Numbered from the stretch's first letter, positions 26,665 to 35,797 are shown. The stretch: 64,000 bases of DNA from Bradyrhizobium sp. SSBR45G (GCF_030159255.1 NZ_BSCT01000013.1:101085-165084); one strand, 5' to 3'. Notes: generated by a model not told the origin, from the sequence alone. Made by a program: numbers and translations.

Positions 26665-27636
26665 TCAACCGTGCAATTGCGCGTTGAGACCGGCCCAATT
26701 TGAAGTCCGTCTGATCGCCTCGAGAGCGCCGCTCTGGGAGTTGCGACGAAACAGCAGCCCGTTCTGGCCTGAGAGCTGCTTGGCCTTCAAGATGCGGTCA
26801 TCTTCCAGCAGGATGCGTGCGCCTGCGGTGACGTAGCAGCCGGCTTCGACGATGCAATCATCACCCAGGGAAATGCCGATGCCGGCGTTGGCTCCGATCA
26901 GGCAGCGCTCGCCGACCGTGATCCTCTCTTTGCCTCCTCCGGACAGCGTCCCCATGATCGAAGCTCCGCCCCCGATGTCGCTGCCGCTTCCCACGACAAC
27001 GCCGGCGCTGATCCGACCTTCGACCATGCAGGGGCCGAGCGTGCCCGCGTTGAAATTGCAGAAGCCCTCATGCATGACGGTGGTCCCGGGCGCCAGATGG
27101 GCTCCGAGCCGCACCCGGTCCGCATCTGCAATTCTCACATCCGCAGGCGTGACGTAGTCGGTCATGCGCGGAAACTTGTCGACGCCCGTGACCTCGAAGA
27201 CGAGGCCGCGCGTTCGTGCTCTGAGCTGCGCGGCCGGGACGCGAGCACATTCACAGGGACCGAAGGAGGTCCAGGCCACGTTCGGCAACAGACCGAAGAT
27301 GCCTTCAAGATTGAGACAGTTGGGCTGCACAAGCCGGTGGCTCAAGAGATGCAGTCGAAGATAGGCGTCGTGCACGTCAACCGGGGCGGAGGCGAGCGAG
27401 GCAATCCGTGTACGAATCGGCACGATGTCGACGTTTCGAATAGTGTCGTTCCGTGCATATCCCTCGGCTGCCTGTCCCAACGATCTCGTGATCTCGTCCT
27501 CGGTCAGCCGTACCGTCGCAGCCTCGTCGGCCTCGTCGACCAGGCGCAGCTGAAGAAACCAGGAATCGAGCACGTGACCCTCCGCGCTGATCGTGGCAAA
27601 TCCCTCGCCGCTCGCACCCATCCGTTTCGTGGCCAT
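26665..27636 (-). CDS. dapD: Tetrahydrodipicolinate N-succinyltransferase, actinobacterial type
   Basis: A 323-residue protein. The N-terminal half has the actinobacterial DapD N-domain; the C-terminal half is a left-handed beta-helix acyltransferase (PGTTVMHEGFCNFNAGTLGP, VVVGSGSDIGGGASIMGTL, CLIGANAGIGISLGDDC). DapD uses succinyl-CoA to succinylate tetrahydrodipicolinate in lysine and meso-diaminopimelate synthesis. Its length and sequence fit the mycobacterial/corynebacterial enzyme better than the roughly 280-residue proteobacterial DapD, so it may be an extra, transferred copy or have another acyl substrate. It stands alone between an island and a repeat; the ATG has no strong ribosome-binding site. 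Confidence 0.75.
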   Translation of the reverse strand: MATKRMGASGEGFATISAEGHVLDSWFLQLRLVDEADEAATVRLTEDEITRSLGQAAEGYARNDTIRNVDIVPIRTRIASLASAPVDVHDAYLRLHLLSHRLVQPNCLNLEGIFGLLPNVAWTSFGPCECARVPAAQLRARTRGLVFEVTGVDKFPRMTDYVTPADVRIADADRVRLGAHLAPGTTVMHEGFCNFNAGTLGPCMVEGRISAGVVVGSGSDIGGGASIMGTLSGGGKERITVGERCLIGANAGIGISLGDDCIVEAGCYVTAGARILLEDDRILKAKQLSGQNGLLFRRNSQSGALEAIRRTSNWAGLNAQLHG

Positions 27637-27790
27637 CCGAATTGCTCACACCAAGTTTCTGCGTTTCTTGCATACGCGAACTCTGCCGAGATTGGCAATC
27701 TGCGCAGGCTCACTGCCGAAGTCCGGACCAGCGAGGCGAATCTCCGTGTTCACTCGCTTCCTTCCGATTCACCGAAAGATTCTTCTTTTC

Positions 27791-28220
27791 TTTTTTCCGA
27801 AATCATGTATATCTCTTCCCGTCCTGCTTCCGCCGGAGGGGCGTGTCGCGACCGTCACGAGACGTGGGGAGTGGGATGCGATGGGCGCAGGGAATCGCAG
27901 CGTGGCTTCGTGCCGCGCGGACGAACGGTTCGTTGCGCACGGCGAAATCGTGCGGTCCTGACACCCCGACGCTGGTGTCCAGCGCAATGCGCGCAAGCGT
28001 ATTGTCGCCATGGTGGCCAACAAGCCCGGCGCACCAGGGAGACCACGTATAAGCCGTTCCAACCGTCGCGCAGGGAAGGCCGGGTGTTTCGGCCAGACCT
28101 GTGGTGACTGCCGCCTGCTTTTTTTGCTGCAGGCGGGCCACGGGCGCGGCCAGCGCCCGGCCTTCCCTGCGCCCTCCTCTGATGTCGAGGGCGAAACCTG
28201 ATGCACGGCTCGGGCGCGAT
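27791..28220 (+). repeat. Long dispersed intergenic repeat, copy 2
   Basis: Closely matches copy 1 at 5809-6240 over its whole length, with the same 16-bp inverted repeat (28068-28083 against 28157-28172). It begins just beyond the 5' end of the dapD-like gene. From 28221 to 28612 further palindromic repeat DNA follows, including matching CTCCTCA/TGAGGAG-type arms near 28325 and 28510. Confidence 0.8.
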
Positions 28221-28370
28221 GGCGCCGCGGGAGACGATGGCGCATGTCTGCGAGAAGAATGCATTCGGACGGCTTGGCTGCCGAGCAGCGGCACGGCCTC
28301 ATGGTTCGAGACGCCGCTGCGCGGCTCCTCACCATGAGGGTCAAAAGCCGAGGCGGCACTGCACACCGGA

Positions 28371-28400
28371 CCATGAACACGCCGAGAGGCGTGTTCATGG
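28371..28400. repeat. Perfect 13-bp hairpin with GAGA loop
   Basis: CCATGAACACGCC, GAGA, GGCGTGTTCATGG. It lies in the middle of palindromic repeat DNA upstream of flhA. It has no T-run, and looks like part of a repeat unit rather than a terminator. Confidence 0.6.
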
Positions 28401-28612
28401 AGAGGGTTTGGCGCCGAACTCGGCGCGGCAGATCGACCATGAGGTCGCCGCCGGCTTCCGACAGCAACCTCCTGGAGAGTTTAGCGCTGAAATCGGCGTC
28501 TCCCCTCACCCTGAGGAGACCGCCGAAGGCGGGCGTCTCGAAGGGCGAGGCCCGGACCGTAGCGGCGTGTCGAAGATGCGGCAGGACCGCTGCCGCTCCC
28601 CGCAACCTTTTG

Positions 28613-28661
28613 TTAACCGGCGTTAACCGAACGCTAACCAACCACCGGGCAAAAATTGCCG
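28613..28661 (+). promoter_or_regulatory. CtrA-type promoter of flhA
   Basis: Three TTAACC-like half-sites (28613, 28623, 28635) are followed by GGGCAA-AAA-TTGCCG at 28647-28661. Two of them form TTAA-N7-CTAA, one base off the CtrA consensus. The whole layout is repeated upstream of the OGT gene at 11286-11326. It lies about 150 bp before the flhA start. Confidence 0.7.
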
Positions 28662-28814
28662 AGTTGAAGTGAGTGTCGTGGTCGGGTGCGGATGACGGGG
28701 GAGGCCCTTTCCGTGGACGCCAGCACAGTCGCTCCAGTCAGAAACGGCGGCCCTCCGGCCGCCGCGCAGTCGTTCGGGGCCGGCAAACGCGGCTCGCGGG
28801 AAGGGGCGAAAGCC

Positions 28815-30944
28815 ATGGTCGACGTCACGGCGGGTCAGGGGGCTGGGTCTTCGGCCGGCGGGTTCTCATTCGGCGACCTCAAAACGGCGGTGCTGCGCGG
28901 CGACATCGCGCTGGCGCTCGGCATCCTCACCATCCTGGTGGTGCTGATTCTGCCGCTGCCCTCGGTCATCCTCGACCTGTTCCTGGCGATCTCGATCACG
29001 CTGTCGATCCTGATCCTGATGACCGCCCTGTTCATCCAGACGCCGCTGGAATTCTCCGCCTTCCCGACCATCCTGCTGATCTCGACGATGCTGCGGCTGT
29101 CGCTGAACCTGGCTTCGACCCGGCTGATCCTGTCGCGCGGGCACGAGGGCACGGATGCCGCCGGCCACGTCATCGAGGCGTTCGGCAACTTCGTGATGAG
29201 CGGCAATTTCGTCATCGGCATCATCGTGTTCGCGATCCTGGTGACGGTGAACTTCGTCGTCATCACCAAGGGTTCGGGCCGCATCGCCGAGGTCGCGGCG
29301 CGCTTCCACCTGGACTCGATGCCCGGCAAGCAGATGGCGATCGACGCCGATCTCTCCGCCGGCCTGATCGACGAGAAGGTCGCCAAGGCCAGGCGCAAGG
29401 AGCTCGAGGACGAAAGCGGCTTCTTCGGCGCCATGGACGGTGCCTCGAAATTCGTCCGCGGCGACGCGGTCGCCGGCCTGCTCGTCGTCTTCATCAACAT
29501 CATCGGCGGCATCATCATCGGCGTCGCCCAGCAGGGCCTCGGTTTCGGCGAGGCCGCCCGCACCTACACCACGCTGACCGTCGGCGACGGCCTCGTCACC
29601 CAGGTCCCTGCGCTGATCGTCTCGACCGCGGCCGGCCTGCTCGTCTCCAAGGCCGGTGTCACCGGCGCTGCCGACAAGGCGCTGATCAAGCAGTTCTCCG
29701 GCTATCCGCAGGCGCTCGGCATGTCCGCCGCCGTGATGCTCGTGCTGGCGCTGCTGCCGGGCATCCCGACCCTTCCGTTCCTGGCGCTCGGCGGCGGCGC
29801 CGCGGCGCTGGCACTGAAGGCGCGCCGGCACAAGGAGGTCGCGAAGGCCGAGGAGGTCGCCGCAGCCGCCGCGCCCGCCGCAGCCGCGGCCAGCGCCGCG
29901 GCCGCGGAGGAGCCGATCTCGGCTGCGCTCAAGATCGACGATCTCAAGATCGAGCTCGGCTACGCGCTGCTGCCGCTGGTCAACGCGCCCGACGGCACCG
30001 ACCGGCTGACCGACCAGATCAAGGCCCTCAGGCGCTCGCTGGCGATCGAGATGGGGTTCGTGATGCCGTCGGTCCGCATCCTCGACAACGTCCAGCTCGA
30101 GGCCAACACCTACATCATCAAGATCAAGGAGGTCGACGCGGGCTCCGGCAAGATCTGGCCGAACCAGTTCATGGTCATGGACCCCGGCGGCAACCAGGTC
30201 GCGGTGCCCGGCATCCACACCACGGAGCCGACCTTCGGCCTGCCCGCCACCTGGGTCGACGCCGGACTGAAGGAGGAGGCGACGCTCAAGGGCTACACGG
30301 TGGTGGACGCGGCGACCGTGCTGTCGACCCATCTCACCGAGCTGCTCAAGGCCAACATGAGCGACCTGCTCTCCTATGGCGAGGTGCAGAAGCTCTTGAA
30401 GGAGCTGCCGAAGGAGCAGAGCGAGCTGGTCAAGGACATCGTGCCGACGCTGATCACGATCTCCGGCATCCAGCGCGTGCTGCAGCTGTTGCTGTCGGAG
30501 CGGATCTCGATCCGCGACCTCTCGACCATCCTCGAAGGCGTTGCCGACGCGCTCGCCTTCTCGCGCAATCCCGCGACCATCGTCGAGCACGTCCGCGCCC
30601 GCCTCGCCCGCCAGATCTGCGCCCAGAACACCTCGCCGATGGGCTATCTGCCGCTGATCGCGCTGTCGGCGAAGTGGGAGCAGGCGTTTGCGGAGTCGCT
30701 GATCGGCCAGGGCGAGGAGAGGAGTCTCGCGATGCAGCCGTCACGGCTGTCGGAGTTCATGACCGCGACCCGCGACGCCTTCGAGCGCGCCGCGCGCGAG
30801 GGCGAGTCGCCGGTGCTGGTGACGTCGGCGGCGATCCGGCCCTTCGTGCGCTCGCTGGTCGAGCGCTTCCGTGCCCAGACCACGGTGCTGTCGCAGGCGG
30901 AGATTCATCCGCGGGCGCGGCTGAAGACGGTCGGGAGCGTGTGA
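28815..30944 (+). CDS. flhA: Flagellar type III export apparatus protein FlhA
   Basis: A 709-residue protein, the usual size. Residues about 28-330 form the membrane domain with eight hydrophobic segments and the family block LSLNLASTRLILSRGHEGTDAAG. A FHIPEP-type region follows (FHLDSMPGKQMAIDADLSAG). An Ala-rich linker (about 352-378) leads to the cytosolic domain of 330 residues that docks FliI/FliJ cargo. FlhA is the gate of the flagellar export machine in the inner membrane. The start at 28815 follows AAGGGGCGA; an in-frame ATG at 28692 is possible. fliJ and fliI lie nearby on the other strand. Confidence 0.95.
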   Translation: MVDVTAGQGAGSSAGGFSFGDLKTAVLRGDIALALGILTILVVLILPLPSVILDLFLAISITLSILILMTALFIQTPLEFSAFPTILLISTMLRLSLNLASTRLILSRGHEGTDAAGHVIEAFGNFVMSGNFVIGIIVFAILVTVNFVVITKGSGRIAEVAARFHLDSMPGKQMAIDADLSAGLIDEKVAKARRKELEDESGFFGAMDGASKFVRGDAVAGLLVVFINIIGGIIIGVAQQGLGFGEAARTYTTLTVGDGLVTQVPALIVSTAAGLLVSKAGVTGAADKALIKQFSGYPQALGMSAAVMLVLALLPGIPTLPFLALGGGAAALALKARRHKEVAKAEEVAAAAAPAAAAASAAAAEEPISAALKIDDLKIELGYALLPLVNAPDGTDRLTDQIKALRRSLAIEMGFVMPSVRILDNVQLEANTYIIKIKEVDAGSGKIWPNQFMVMDPGGNQVAVPGIHTTEPTFGLPATWVDAGLKEEATLKGYTVVDAATVLSTHLTELLKANMSDLLSYGEVQKLLKELPKEQSELVKDIVPTLITISGIQRVLQLLLSERISIRDLSTILEGVADALAFSRNPATIVEHVRARLARQICAQNTSPMGYLPLIALSAKWEQAFAESLIGQGEERSLAMQPSRLSEFMTATRDAFERAAREGESPVLVTSAAIRPFVRSLVERFRAQTTVLSQAEIHPRARLKTVGSV

Positions 30945-30993
30945 GGCGGAGGGTGCGGAACTTGCGAGTCAGTCCGAAGTTATTGAATGCAGG

Positions 30994-31015
30994 ACCGGCG
31001 CATGGCGCCGGTTTT
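30994..31015 (+). terminator. Rho-independent terminator of flhA
   Basis: Stem ACCGGCGC-ATG-GCGCCGGT followed by TTT, about 50 bp after the flhA stop. Confidence 0.65.
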
Positions 31016-31315
31016 GCCGCTTTTGAGAGCAAGCCGAGCTGTGCTTGGCCGCAACAGGCAAACGATTTCTTAATTTTGCGTTAGGTGGCTGAAGAATCCG
31101 CCGCAGACCGAACTTTGATATAAGATATTGATTTCAAGTGAAATTCACCCATTTTTCCATTCTGAGATCGCGACGCATCACAGCTTATCACACGCTTGTG
31201 ATGCCATCTACGAAACAGAATCGAGGTTTCCTACGTTACTTGACGCGAGACGATGAACCGGAAACAGCCCGGCTCACACGAATCAGCGAAGGACGGAAGG
31301 CGGTAGGAGGCCTCC
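31016..31315. other. AT-rich leader of small membrane protein gene
   Basis: About 300 bp. An AT-rich patch near 31115-31160 (GATATAAGATATTGATTTC) could hold a promoter for the 31316 gene. No coding sequence is supported. Confidence 0.4.
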
Positions 31316-31516
31316 ATGAACCACTCGATTTACAGCGCGGATCGGACGACCCACCTCAAGATCGTGGTGGTGGCGCTCGTGGCTGGCATCGCAGTGGCCG
31401 GCCTCGGCATCTCGGCGCGTCTCAACGCCGAGCCGAACTACACGCAGACGGCCAAGGTCATCAAGGCCGGCAAGCCGGTGGTGGTGACGAGCTCGGAGGC
31501 GCCGCTGGTGCGCTGA
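31316..31516 (+). CDS. Small single-helix membrane protein
   Basis: A 66-residue protein with GGAGGCC before the ATG. Residues 15-34 form one membrane segment (IVVVALVAGIAVAGLGISA), followed by a periplasmic tail ending KPVVVTSSEAPLVR. It resembles small conserved Bradyrhizobium membrane proteins, but no function is known to me. A strong bidirectional terminator lies after it. Confidence 0.6.
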   Translation: MNHSIYSADRTTHLKIVVVALVAGIAVAGLGISARLNAEPNYTQTAKVIKAGKPVVVTSSEAPLVR

Positions 31517-31603
31517 CAGGATTTCCCGGAATTCACGCGGTTCTCACAGCCCCCCAACTGGCCGCGTGGATATGTAGTAGACCCAACCCCAAGTCGACTA
31601 CCG

Positions 31604-31637
31604 AAAACGCCCGCTCCCCACGGGCGTTTTCTTTTTT
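31604..31637. terminator. Bidirectional rho-independent terminator
   Basis: AAAACGCCCG and CGGGCGTTTT form the stem around CTCCCCA, followed by CTTTTTT. The inverted arms give A/T runs on both sides, suiting the convergent genes at 31516 and 31648. Confidence 0.85.
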
Positions 31638-31647
31638 GCCGTTCAGC

Positions 31648-32781
31648 TCAGCGCGACGGCGGCACGGTCTCGATCAGCTTGCCGGTAAACACGATCGGCC
31701 CCGTCGCCGCGCCAGTCGGCGACCCGCCCTCCGGCTCGACGGTGACGGCGTAGGTGGCGCGGCTGACGACGTCGGGATCGTAAGAGGACAGAACCGGGCG
31801 GCTGGTGAAATCGCTGCCGCCGATCACGCCGAGCGAGCGCGGCTTCTGCAGCTTGTCCGACACGATCCACAGCTCGAAGCTCTTGCCCGGCTCCGGCGCG
31901 GCGCCGACCCGGCGCACGGTGTAGCTCCGGGTCGCGGAGTCGACGGTGAGGATGAAGGCGGGCGACGCCGCATCCTTCTGCAACAGGGCAACGAACTGGG
32001 CCGCCGGCTCCGGCGCGGCCGGGACCTTGACCTCGACGGTCTGAACCCGCGGCTTCGGCTGCAACCGCTGCGGCAGCAGATCCGGCCGGTAGAGCTGGAC
32101 CCCGACCAGCGCGAGCAGCGCGGCGGCGACCGCGGTCATCGCATTGGCGACGGTCCGCCATTGCCGCACCTTGGACGAGAGCTGCACCACGCTGGCATTG
32201 TCGTTCGCACCCGCAGGGACCGCCGACGAGGGACGCCGCGGCGCCATCACCGGCGGTGCTTCAGCCACAGCTTCGGGCCTGGACATCTCGACCGGTGGAG
32301 CTCCGGTCTCCGCAAGCCCGGCCCGGGATGCTGCGAGCCTGGGCGGCTCGACCTTGGGGGATGGGACATCGGGGGATTCGACATCGGGAGTTTCAACGTC
32401 GGGAGTTTCGACGTCGGGCGCCGTGCGCGTGGACGGCTCCTCCTGCAGCGCTTCGGCGACGACGGGGACCTCGGGTGCCGGCGGCTCGGACGGCACAGCG
32501 ACCACCGGAGCGACAGCCGCGGTCTCCGCTGCGCGGGGCACTTCAGTCCCCGGCTGCGACTGCGTGATCGCGGCCTTGATCCGCTCCCACAGCTCCGGGC
32601 GCGGCTCGACCAGGCCGACCATCTGATTGAGCGGCCCGAGCCGGAATTCCCACGCCTGGACCAGCGCCGCGAAATCCTTGTCGACGGCCATCATGGTCTC
32701 GACCTGCGCCCGTTCGGCCGCGTCGAGCGTACCGAGCGCATATTCCGCCGCGAGCGCGATATGGTCTTCGCTATACGCCAT
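31648..32781 (-). CDS. Anti-sigma factor (anti-sigma-K / RskA type)
   Basis: A 377-residue protein. The N-terminal 80 residues are the sigma-binding zinc-less anti-sigma domain (HIALAAEYALGTLDAAER). A long Pro/Glu-rich linker with a five-residue repeat (PDVET/PDVES) runs to about 200; one membrane helix follows near 215-235 (AMTAVAAALLALVGVQLY); the C-terminal RskA domain (FELWIVSDKLQKPRSLGVIG) is periplasmic. It should hold the adjacent ECF sigma factor inactive at the membrane until a signal triggers release. It lies 60 bp downstream of the sigma gene on the same strand. Confidence 0.88.
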   Translation of the reverse strand: MAYSEDHIALAAEYALGTLDAAERAQVETMMAVDKDFAALVQAWEFRLGPLNQMVGLVEPRPELWERIKAAITQSQPGTEVPRAAETAAVAPVVAVPSEPPAPEVPVVAEALQEEPSTRTAPDVETPDVETPDVESPDVPSPKVEPPRLAASRAGLAETGAPPVEMSRPEAVAEAPPVMAPRRPSSAVPAGANDNASVVQLSSKVRQWRTVANAMTAVAAALLALVGVQLYRPDLLPQRLQPKPRVQTVEVKVPAAPEPAAQFVALLQKDAASPAFILTVDSATRSYTVRRVGAAPEPGKSFELWIVSDKLQKPRSLGVIGGSDFTSRPVLSSYDPDVVSRATYAVTVEPEGGSPTGAATGPIVFTGKLIETVPPSR

Positions 32782-32841
32782 CCAACGTCCAGGTCACGTC
32801 ACCGACACCAATCTTCGCTTCGTCTGCAGTCCGACCGGCCC

Positions 32842-33390
32842 TCATCCGATCCCGAGGCATTGGCGGATGTCCATCATGCTCCGCCGCAGCCAAGTCTTCA
32901 CCGTATTCACCGGCGCCTCGAACTTGGTCGCCAATTGCTCGCGGCTCCAGCCGTTATAATAGGCAAGAAGCACGAGCTTCTGGCGGTCGGGCTCGAGCCG
33001 GCCGACGCATTCCAAAAGACGCTTGAGCTCCTCCGACATCTCGCGCCGCGCCAGCGGATCCGGCGTTTCAGCCGCCACCTCGAGCGCGGAGGGCTCGTCC
33101 TCCAAAGACAGTTCGCCGCGCTTGCGCACCAGATCGATGGCGCGGTTGCGGGCGATGGCGGCCATCCAGGTGATGGGCGAGGACACCGCGGGATCGAACT
33201 GCGCCGCGTTGTTCCAGACCTTCACATAGGTCTCCTGCACGACCTCCTCGGCGAGGTCCTGTCGATGCAAGATACGGAGCACGACGCCATAGAGTTTCGC
33301 GCGCGTCGCGGTGTAGAGGCGCTCGAACGCGGCCTCGTCCCCCTTGGCGACCGCGGCAAGCAGCCAGACCAGCTCTGCCGGCGTCAGCAT
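32842..33390 (-). CDS. ECF sigma factor (SigK/RpoE-like)
   Basis: A 182-residue protein. Region 2 spans about 20-95 (FERLYTATRAKLYGVVLRIL, DLAEEVVQETYVKVW, ITWMAAIARNRAIDLVRK) and region 4 about 120-178 (LVLLAYYNGWSREQLATKF, PVNTVKTWLRRSMMDIR). It directs RNA polymerase to a stress regulon. The anti-sigma gene follows directly. The gene is separated from fliJ by a terminator, so it is its own operon despite the flagellar neighbours. Confidence 0.9.
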   Translation of the reverse strand: MLTPAELVWLLAAVAKGDEAAFERLYTATRAKLYGVVLRILHRQDLAEEVVQETYVKVWNNAAQFDPAVSSPITWMAAIARNRAIDLVRKRGELSLEDEPSALEVAAETPDPLARREMSEELKRLLECVGRLEPDRQKLVLLAYYNGWSREQLATKFEAPVNTVKTWLRRSMMDIRQCLGIG

Positions 33391-33486
33391 TCAGCGTCCC
33401 CGAAAATCGCCCCACTCCCTCGTTCGAACCTGCCCTCCCGTAGCACACATCGCGCGCCGGGCTCCACCCGGGGCGGGCGCGACGAA

Positions 33487-33512
33487 AAACCCGGACCTCG
33501 CGGCCCGGGTTT
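33487..33512 (-). terminator. Terminator after fliI-fliJ
   Basis: On the minus strand AAACCCGG and CCGGGTTT form a stem around 10 bases, followed by further T. It lies between the fliJ stop and the sigma-factor start, so it ends the flagellar transcript. Confidence 0.7.
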
Positions 33513-33541
33513 CTCGATAAGCTCCGGCCGTGGCGGCCGGC

Positions 33542-33961
33542 TCAGGCGATGACGCCGAGCCGGGCGCGCATCAGGCCGATACTGTCCATGTCGGCCTGCT
33601 CGCGGGCGCTCTCCTCGGCCTTTTCGCGGGCCTGGTCACGCTCGTCGAGCAGCTCGACCTTCTTCATCTCCTCGAACGCCTCGGACAGCGCGGCCTTGGC
33701 GTCCTCGAGCTGCCCGCGCAGCTCGTCGGCCGAGCGCGTCAGGTTTTCCCGGCGCTGGATCGCGGCCTTGGCATAGGTCGGATAGGCAAAATGGGTCGGG
33801 TCGTTGATGCCGGCCCGCTCCTGTTCGGTCTGGATTTCCCGCTCGAGCTCGGCCGACATGCGCTGGAAATCAGCGATCATGCCCTCGATCTGCGTCACCC
33901 TGCGGCGTTTCTCATCCACCTGAAACTTCTTCAGGCGGATCAGCGTTTCGCGCGACTTCAT
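33542..33961 (-). CDS. fliJ: Flagellar export chaperone FliJ
   Basis: A 139-residue protein that is almost entirely coiled coil (EKRRRVTQIEGMIADFQRMS, ADELRGQLEDAKAALSEAFE), as in FliJ. FliJ joins the FliI hexamer to FlhA and escorts chaperones during flagellar export. It follows fliI by 109 bp on the same strand and is about the family length. Confidence 0.88.
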   Translation of the reverse strand: MKSRETLIRLKKFQVDEKRRRVTQIEGMIADFQRMSAELEREIQTEQERAGINDPTHFAYPTYAKAAIQRRENLTRSADELRGQLEDAKAALSEAFEEMKKVELLDERDQAREKAEESAREQADMDSIGLMRARLGVIA

Positions 33962-34070
33962 CGACTCATACTCCCCAGAAGTCCCGTATACGGCGCGGGA
34001 CAGGGCCGGCCGCCCTTCCTGGGCCCGCCGACTAGGCTCGTTACATGGGGGGGATGATTACCCGACAAAG

Positions 34071-35393
34071 TTAGCTTTCCGTTTCCAAGCGTCCAAGGAT
34101 CTGTTCCAGCTCCCGATACCCTTGGGGCAGGCCGCAGACCTCATCCTTGCGCTGCCGCAGGAAGGCCTCCAGCGGCTCGTGCAGCCGGATCGCCTCGTCG
34201 ACCTCCGGGCTGGAGCCAGCCCGATAGGCGCCGAGCCGGATCAATTCCTCCATGTCGGCATAGGTCGCCATCACCTGGCGCGCCCGCATGATGGTCGGCA
34301 GGAACACCGGGTCGGCCGATTTCGGCATCGTCCGCGACACCGATTTGAGGATGTTGATCGCCGGATAGCGGCCGCGTTCAGCGATCGAACGCTGCATGAC
34401 CACGTGGCCGTCGAGAATGCCGCGCACCGCATCCGCCACCGGCTCATTATGATCGTCGCCGTCGACCAGCACCGTGAAGATCCCGGTGATAGTGCCGTCG
34501 CTGCTGCCGGGCCCGGCGCGCTCGAGCAGTTTCGGCAGCTCGGTGAACACGGTCGGCGTGTAGCCTTTCGCGGTCGGCGGCTCGCCCGCCGACAGCCCGA
34601 TCTCACGCTGCGCCATCGCAAAGCGCGTCACCGAGTCCATCAGGCAGAGAACATCCTTACCCTCGTCGCGAAAATACTCCGAGATTGCGAGCGTCAGATA
34701 CGCCGCCTGCCGGCGCATCAGCGCCGGCTCGTCGGAGGTCGCGACGACGACGACGGAACGCGCGAGACCCTCTTCGCCGAGATCGTCCTGCAGGAACTCC
34801 TGGACTTCGCGGCCGCGTTCGCCGATCAGCCCGATCACCGAGACGTCGGCATCGACGTTGCGCGCCAGCATCGACAGCAGCACCGATTTGCCGACGCCGG
34901 AGCCCGCGAAGATGCCGAGGCGCTGGCCGCGGCAGCACGTCAGAAACGTGTTCAATGCGCGCACGCCGAGATCGAGCGGGAGGCCGACGCGCCTGCGCGA
35001 ATGCGCCGGCGGCGGGCTGTTGCGATACGGAACCGGCGACGCGCCGTTCGGCAGCGGCCCCTTGCCGTCGATCGGCTCGCCCATCGCGTTGACGACGCGG
35101 CCGAGCCAGGCCGGCGACGGCCGCACCTGGTTGGCCGAGTTGGCGATCACGGCGCGACAGCCGCGGCGCACGCCCTCCAGCCCTGCGAACGGCATCACCA
35201 CGGCGTTCTTGCCGGAGAAGCCGATCACCTCGGCCGGAATGACATTGCTGCCGGTCTCGATCACCAGGCGCGCGCCGACCGACATCGCGTGGATCGGCCC
35301 GGCGATCTCCACCATGAGCCCCTTCACGCCGACGACGCGGCCATAGGTGTTCACCGCGTCGATGTCGCTGATCTGGTCGGCAAGCGCTTTCAT
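34071..35393 (-). CDS. fliI: Flagellum-specific export ATPase FliI
   Basis: A 440-residue protein. The ATP-synthase beta-like fold shows Walker A GSGVGKS with Lys169, the IGERGREVQEFL segment, Walker B VLCLMDSVTRFAMAQREIG and the family GEPPTAKGYTPTVFTELP. FliI powers unfolding or release of export cargo at the base of the flagellum. The ATG at 35393 is preferred over the GTG one codon earlier. fliJ follows; flhA is 3 kb away on the opposite strand. Confidence 0.95.
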   Translation of the reverse strand: MKALADQISDIDAVNTYGRVVGVKGLMVEIAGPIHAMSVGARLVIETGSNVIPAEVIGFSGKNAVVMPFAGLEGVRRGCRAVIANSANQVRPSPAWLGRVVNAMGEPIDGKGPLPNGASPVPYRNSPPPAHSRRRVGLPLDLGVRALNTFLTCCRGQRLGIFAGSGVGKSVLLSMLARNVDADVSVIGLIGERGREVQEFLQDDLGEEGLARSVVVVATSDEPALMRRQAAYLTLAISEYFRDEGKDVLCLMDSVTRFAMAQREIGLSAGEPPTAKGYTPTVFTELPKLLERAGPGSSDGTITGIFTVLVDGDDHNEPVADAVRGILDGHVVMQRSIAERGRYPAINILKSVSRTMPKSADPVFLPTIMRARQVMATYADMEELIRLGAYRAGSSPEVDEAIRLHEPLEAFLRQRKDEVCGLPQGYRELEQILGRLETES

Positions 35394-35797
35394 CACAGAC
35401 TGGCCTTCATCACCAAACGGCCTTCATTGCGAAAACCTTAAGTAGGAGCAGATTCGCAGGCGCGGTTTAACTCTGTGTTTACTCGCATCATTAATCATTG
35501 CGTCATGGTCTGGAGTGACTGACGGAAGCGCTTTGCCGCCCTCGAAAAGCGGTGAGGAACGAGAGTCGGTTAGTTCCATCTCTTAACATGGAGCTTGAAC
35601 GAGGACGGCTGGGAAAAACTGCTTCATCGCAACACCTTACGGCGATTCGACAAAAATTGCACGGATAGAGCTTGCAGAGGTGAATCAGGATTTGTTAACC
35701 ATCTCTCGTCAGGATCCGAATCAGTTGTTCAAAGGCGTTTTGAGTGCCGCCGTGGCGGCCGACCTGACGCCCGGAGCGGCGACTATGGGGAACTGGC
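35394..35797. promoter_or_regulatory. ctrA / fliI divergent control region
   Basis: About 400 bp between divergent fliI and ctrA. It contains a CtrA-like box TTAA-N7-TTTA at 35467-35481, a TTAACCAT half-site at 35695-35702, and five GANTC (CcrM methylation) sites at about 35451, 35563, 35644, 35682 and 35718. In Caulobacter, CtrA autoregulation and GANTC methylation state control ctrA. No gene is encoded here. Confidence 0.6.

Noticed and set aside
27070..28107. Plus-strand open frame of 345 codons across the dapD-like gene and repeat copy 2
   Set aside because: It is antisense to the dapD-like gene and then continues into the repeat, which is not coding.
28866..30590. Minus-strand open frame of 574 codons opposite flhA
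   Set aside because: Composition is Asp/Arg/His-rich and without motifs; flhA on the other strand is unmistakable.
31138..33552. Plus-strand open frame of 804 codons over the sigma and anti-sigma genes
   Set aside because: It runs through a terminator and two genuine minus-strand genes; its sequence is low-complexity Arg/His/Gly.
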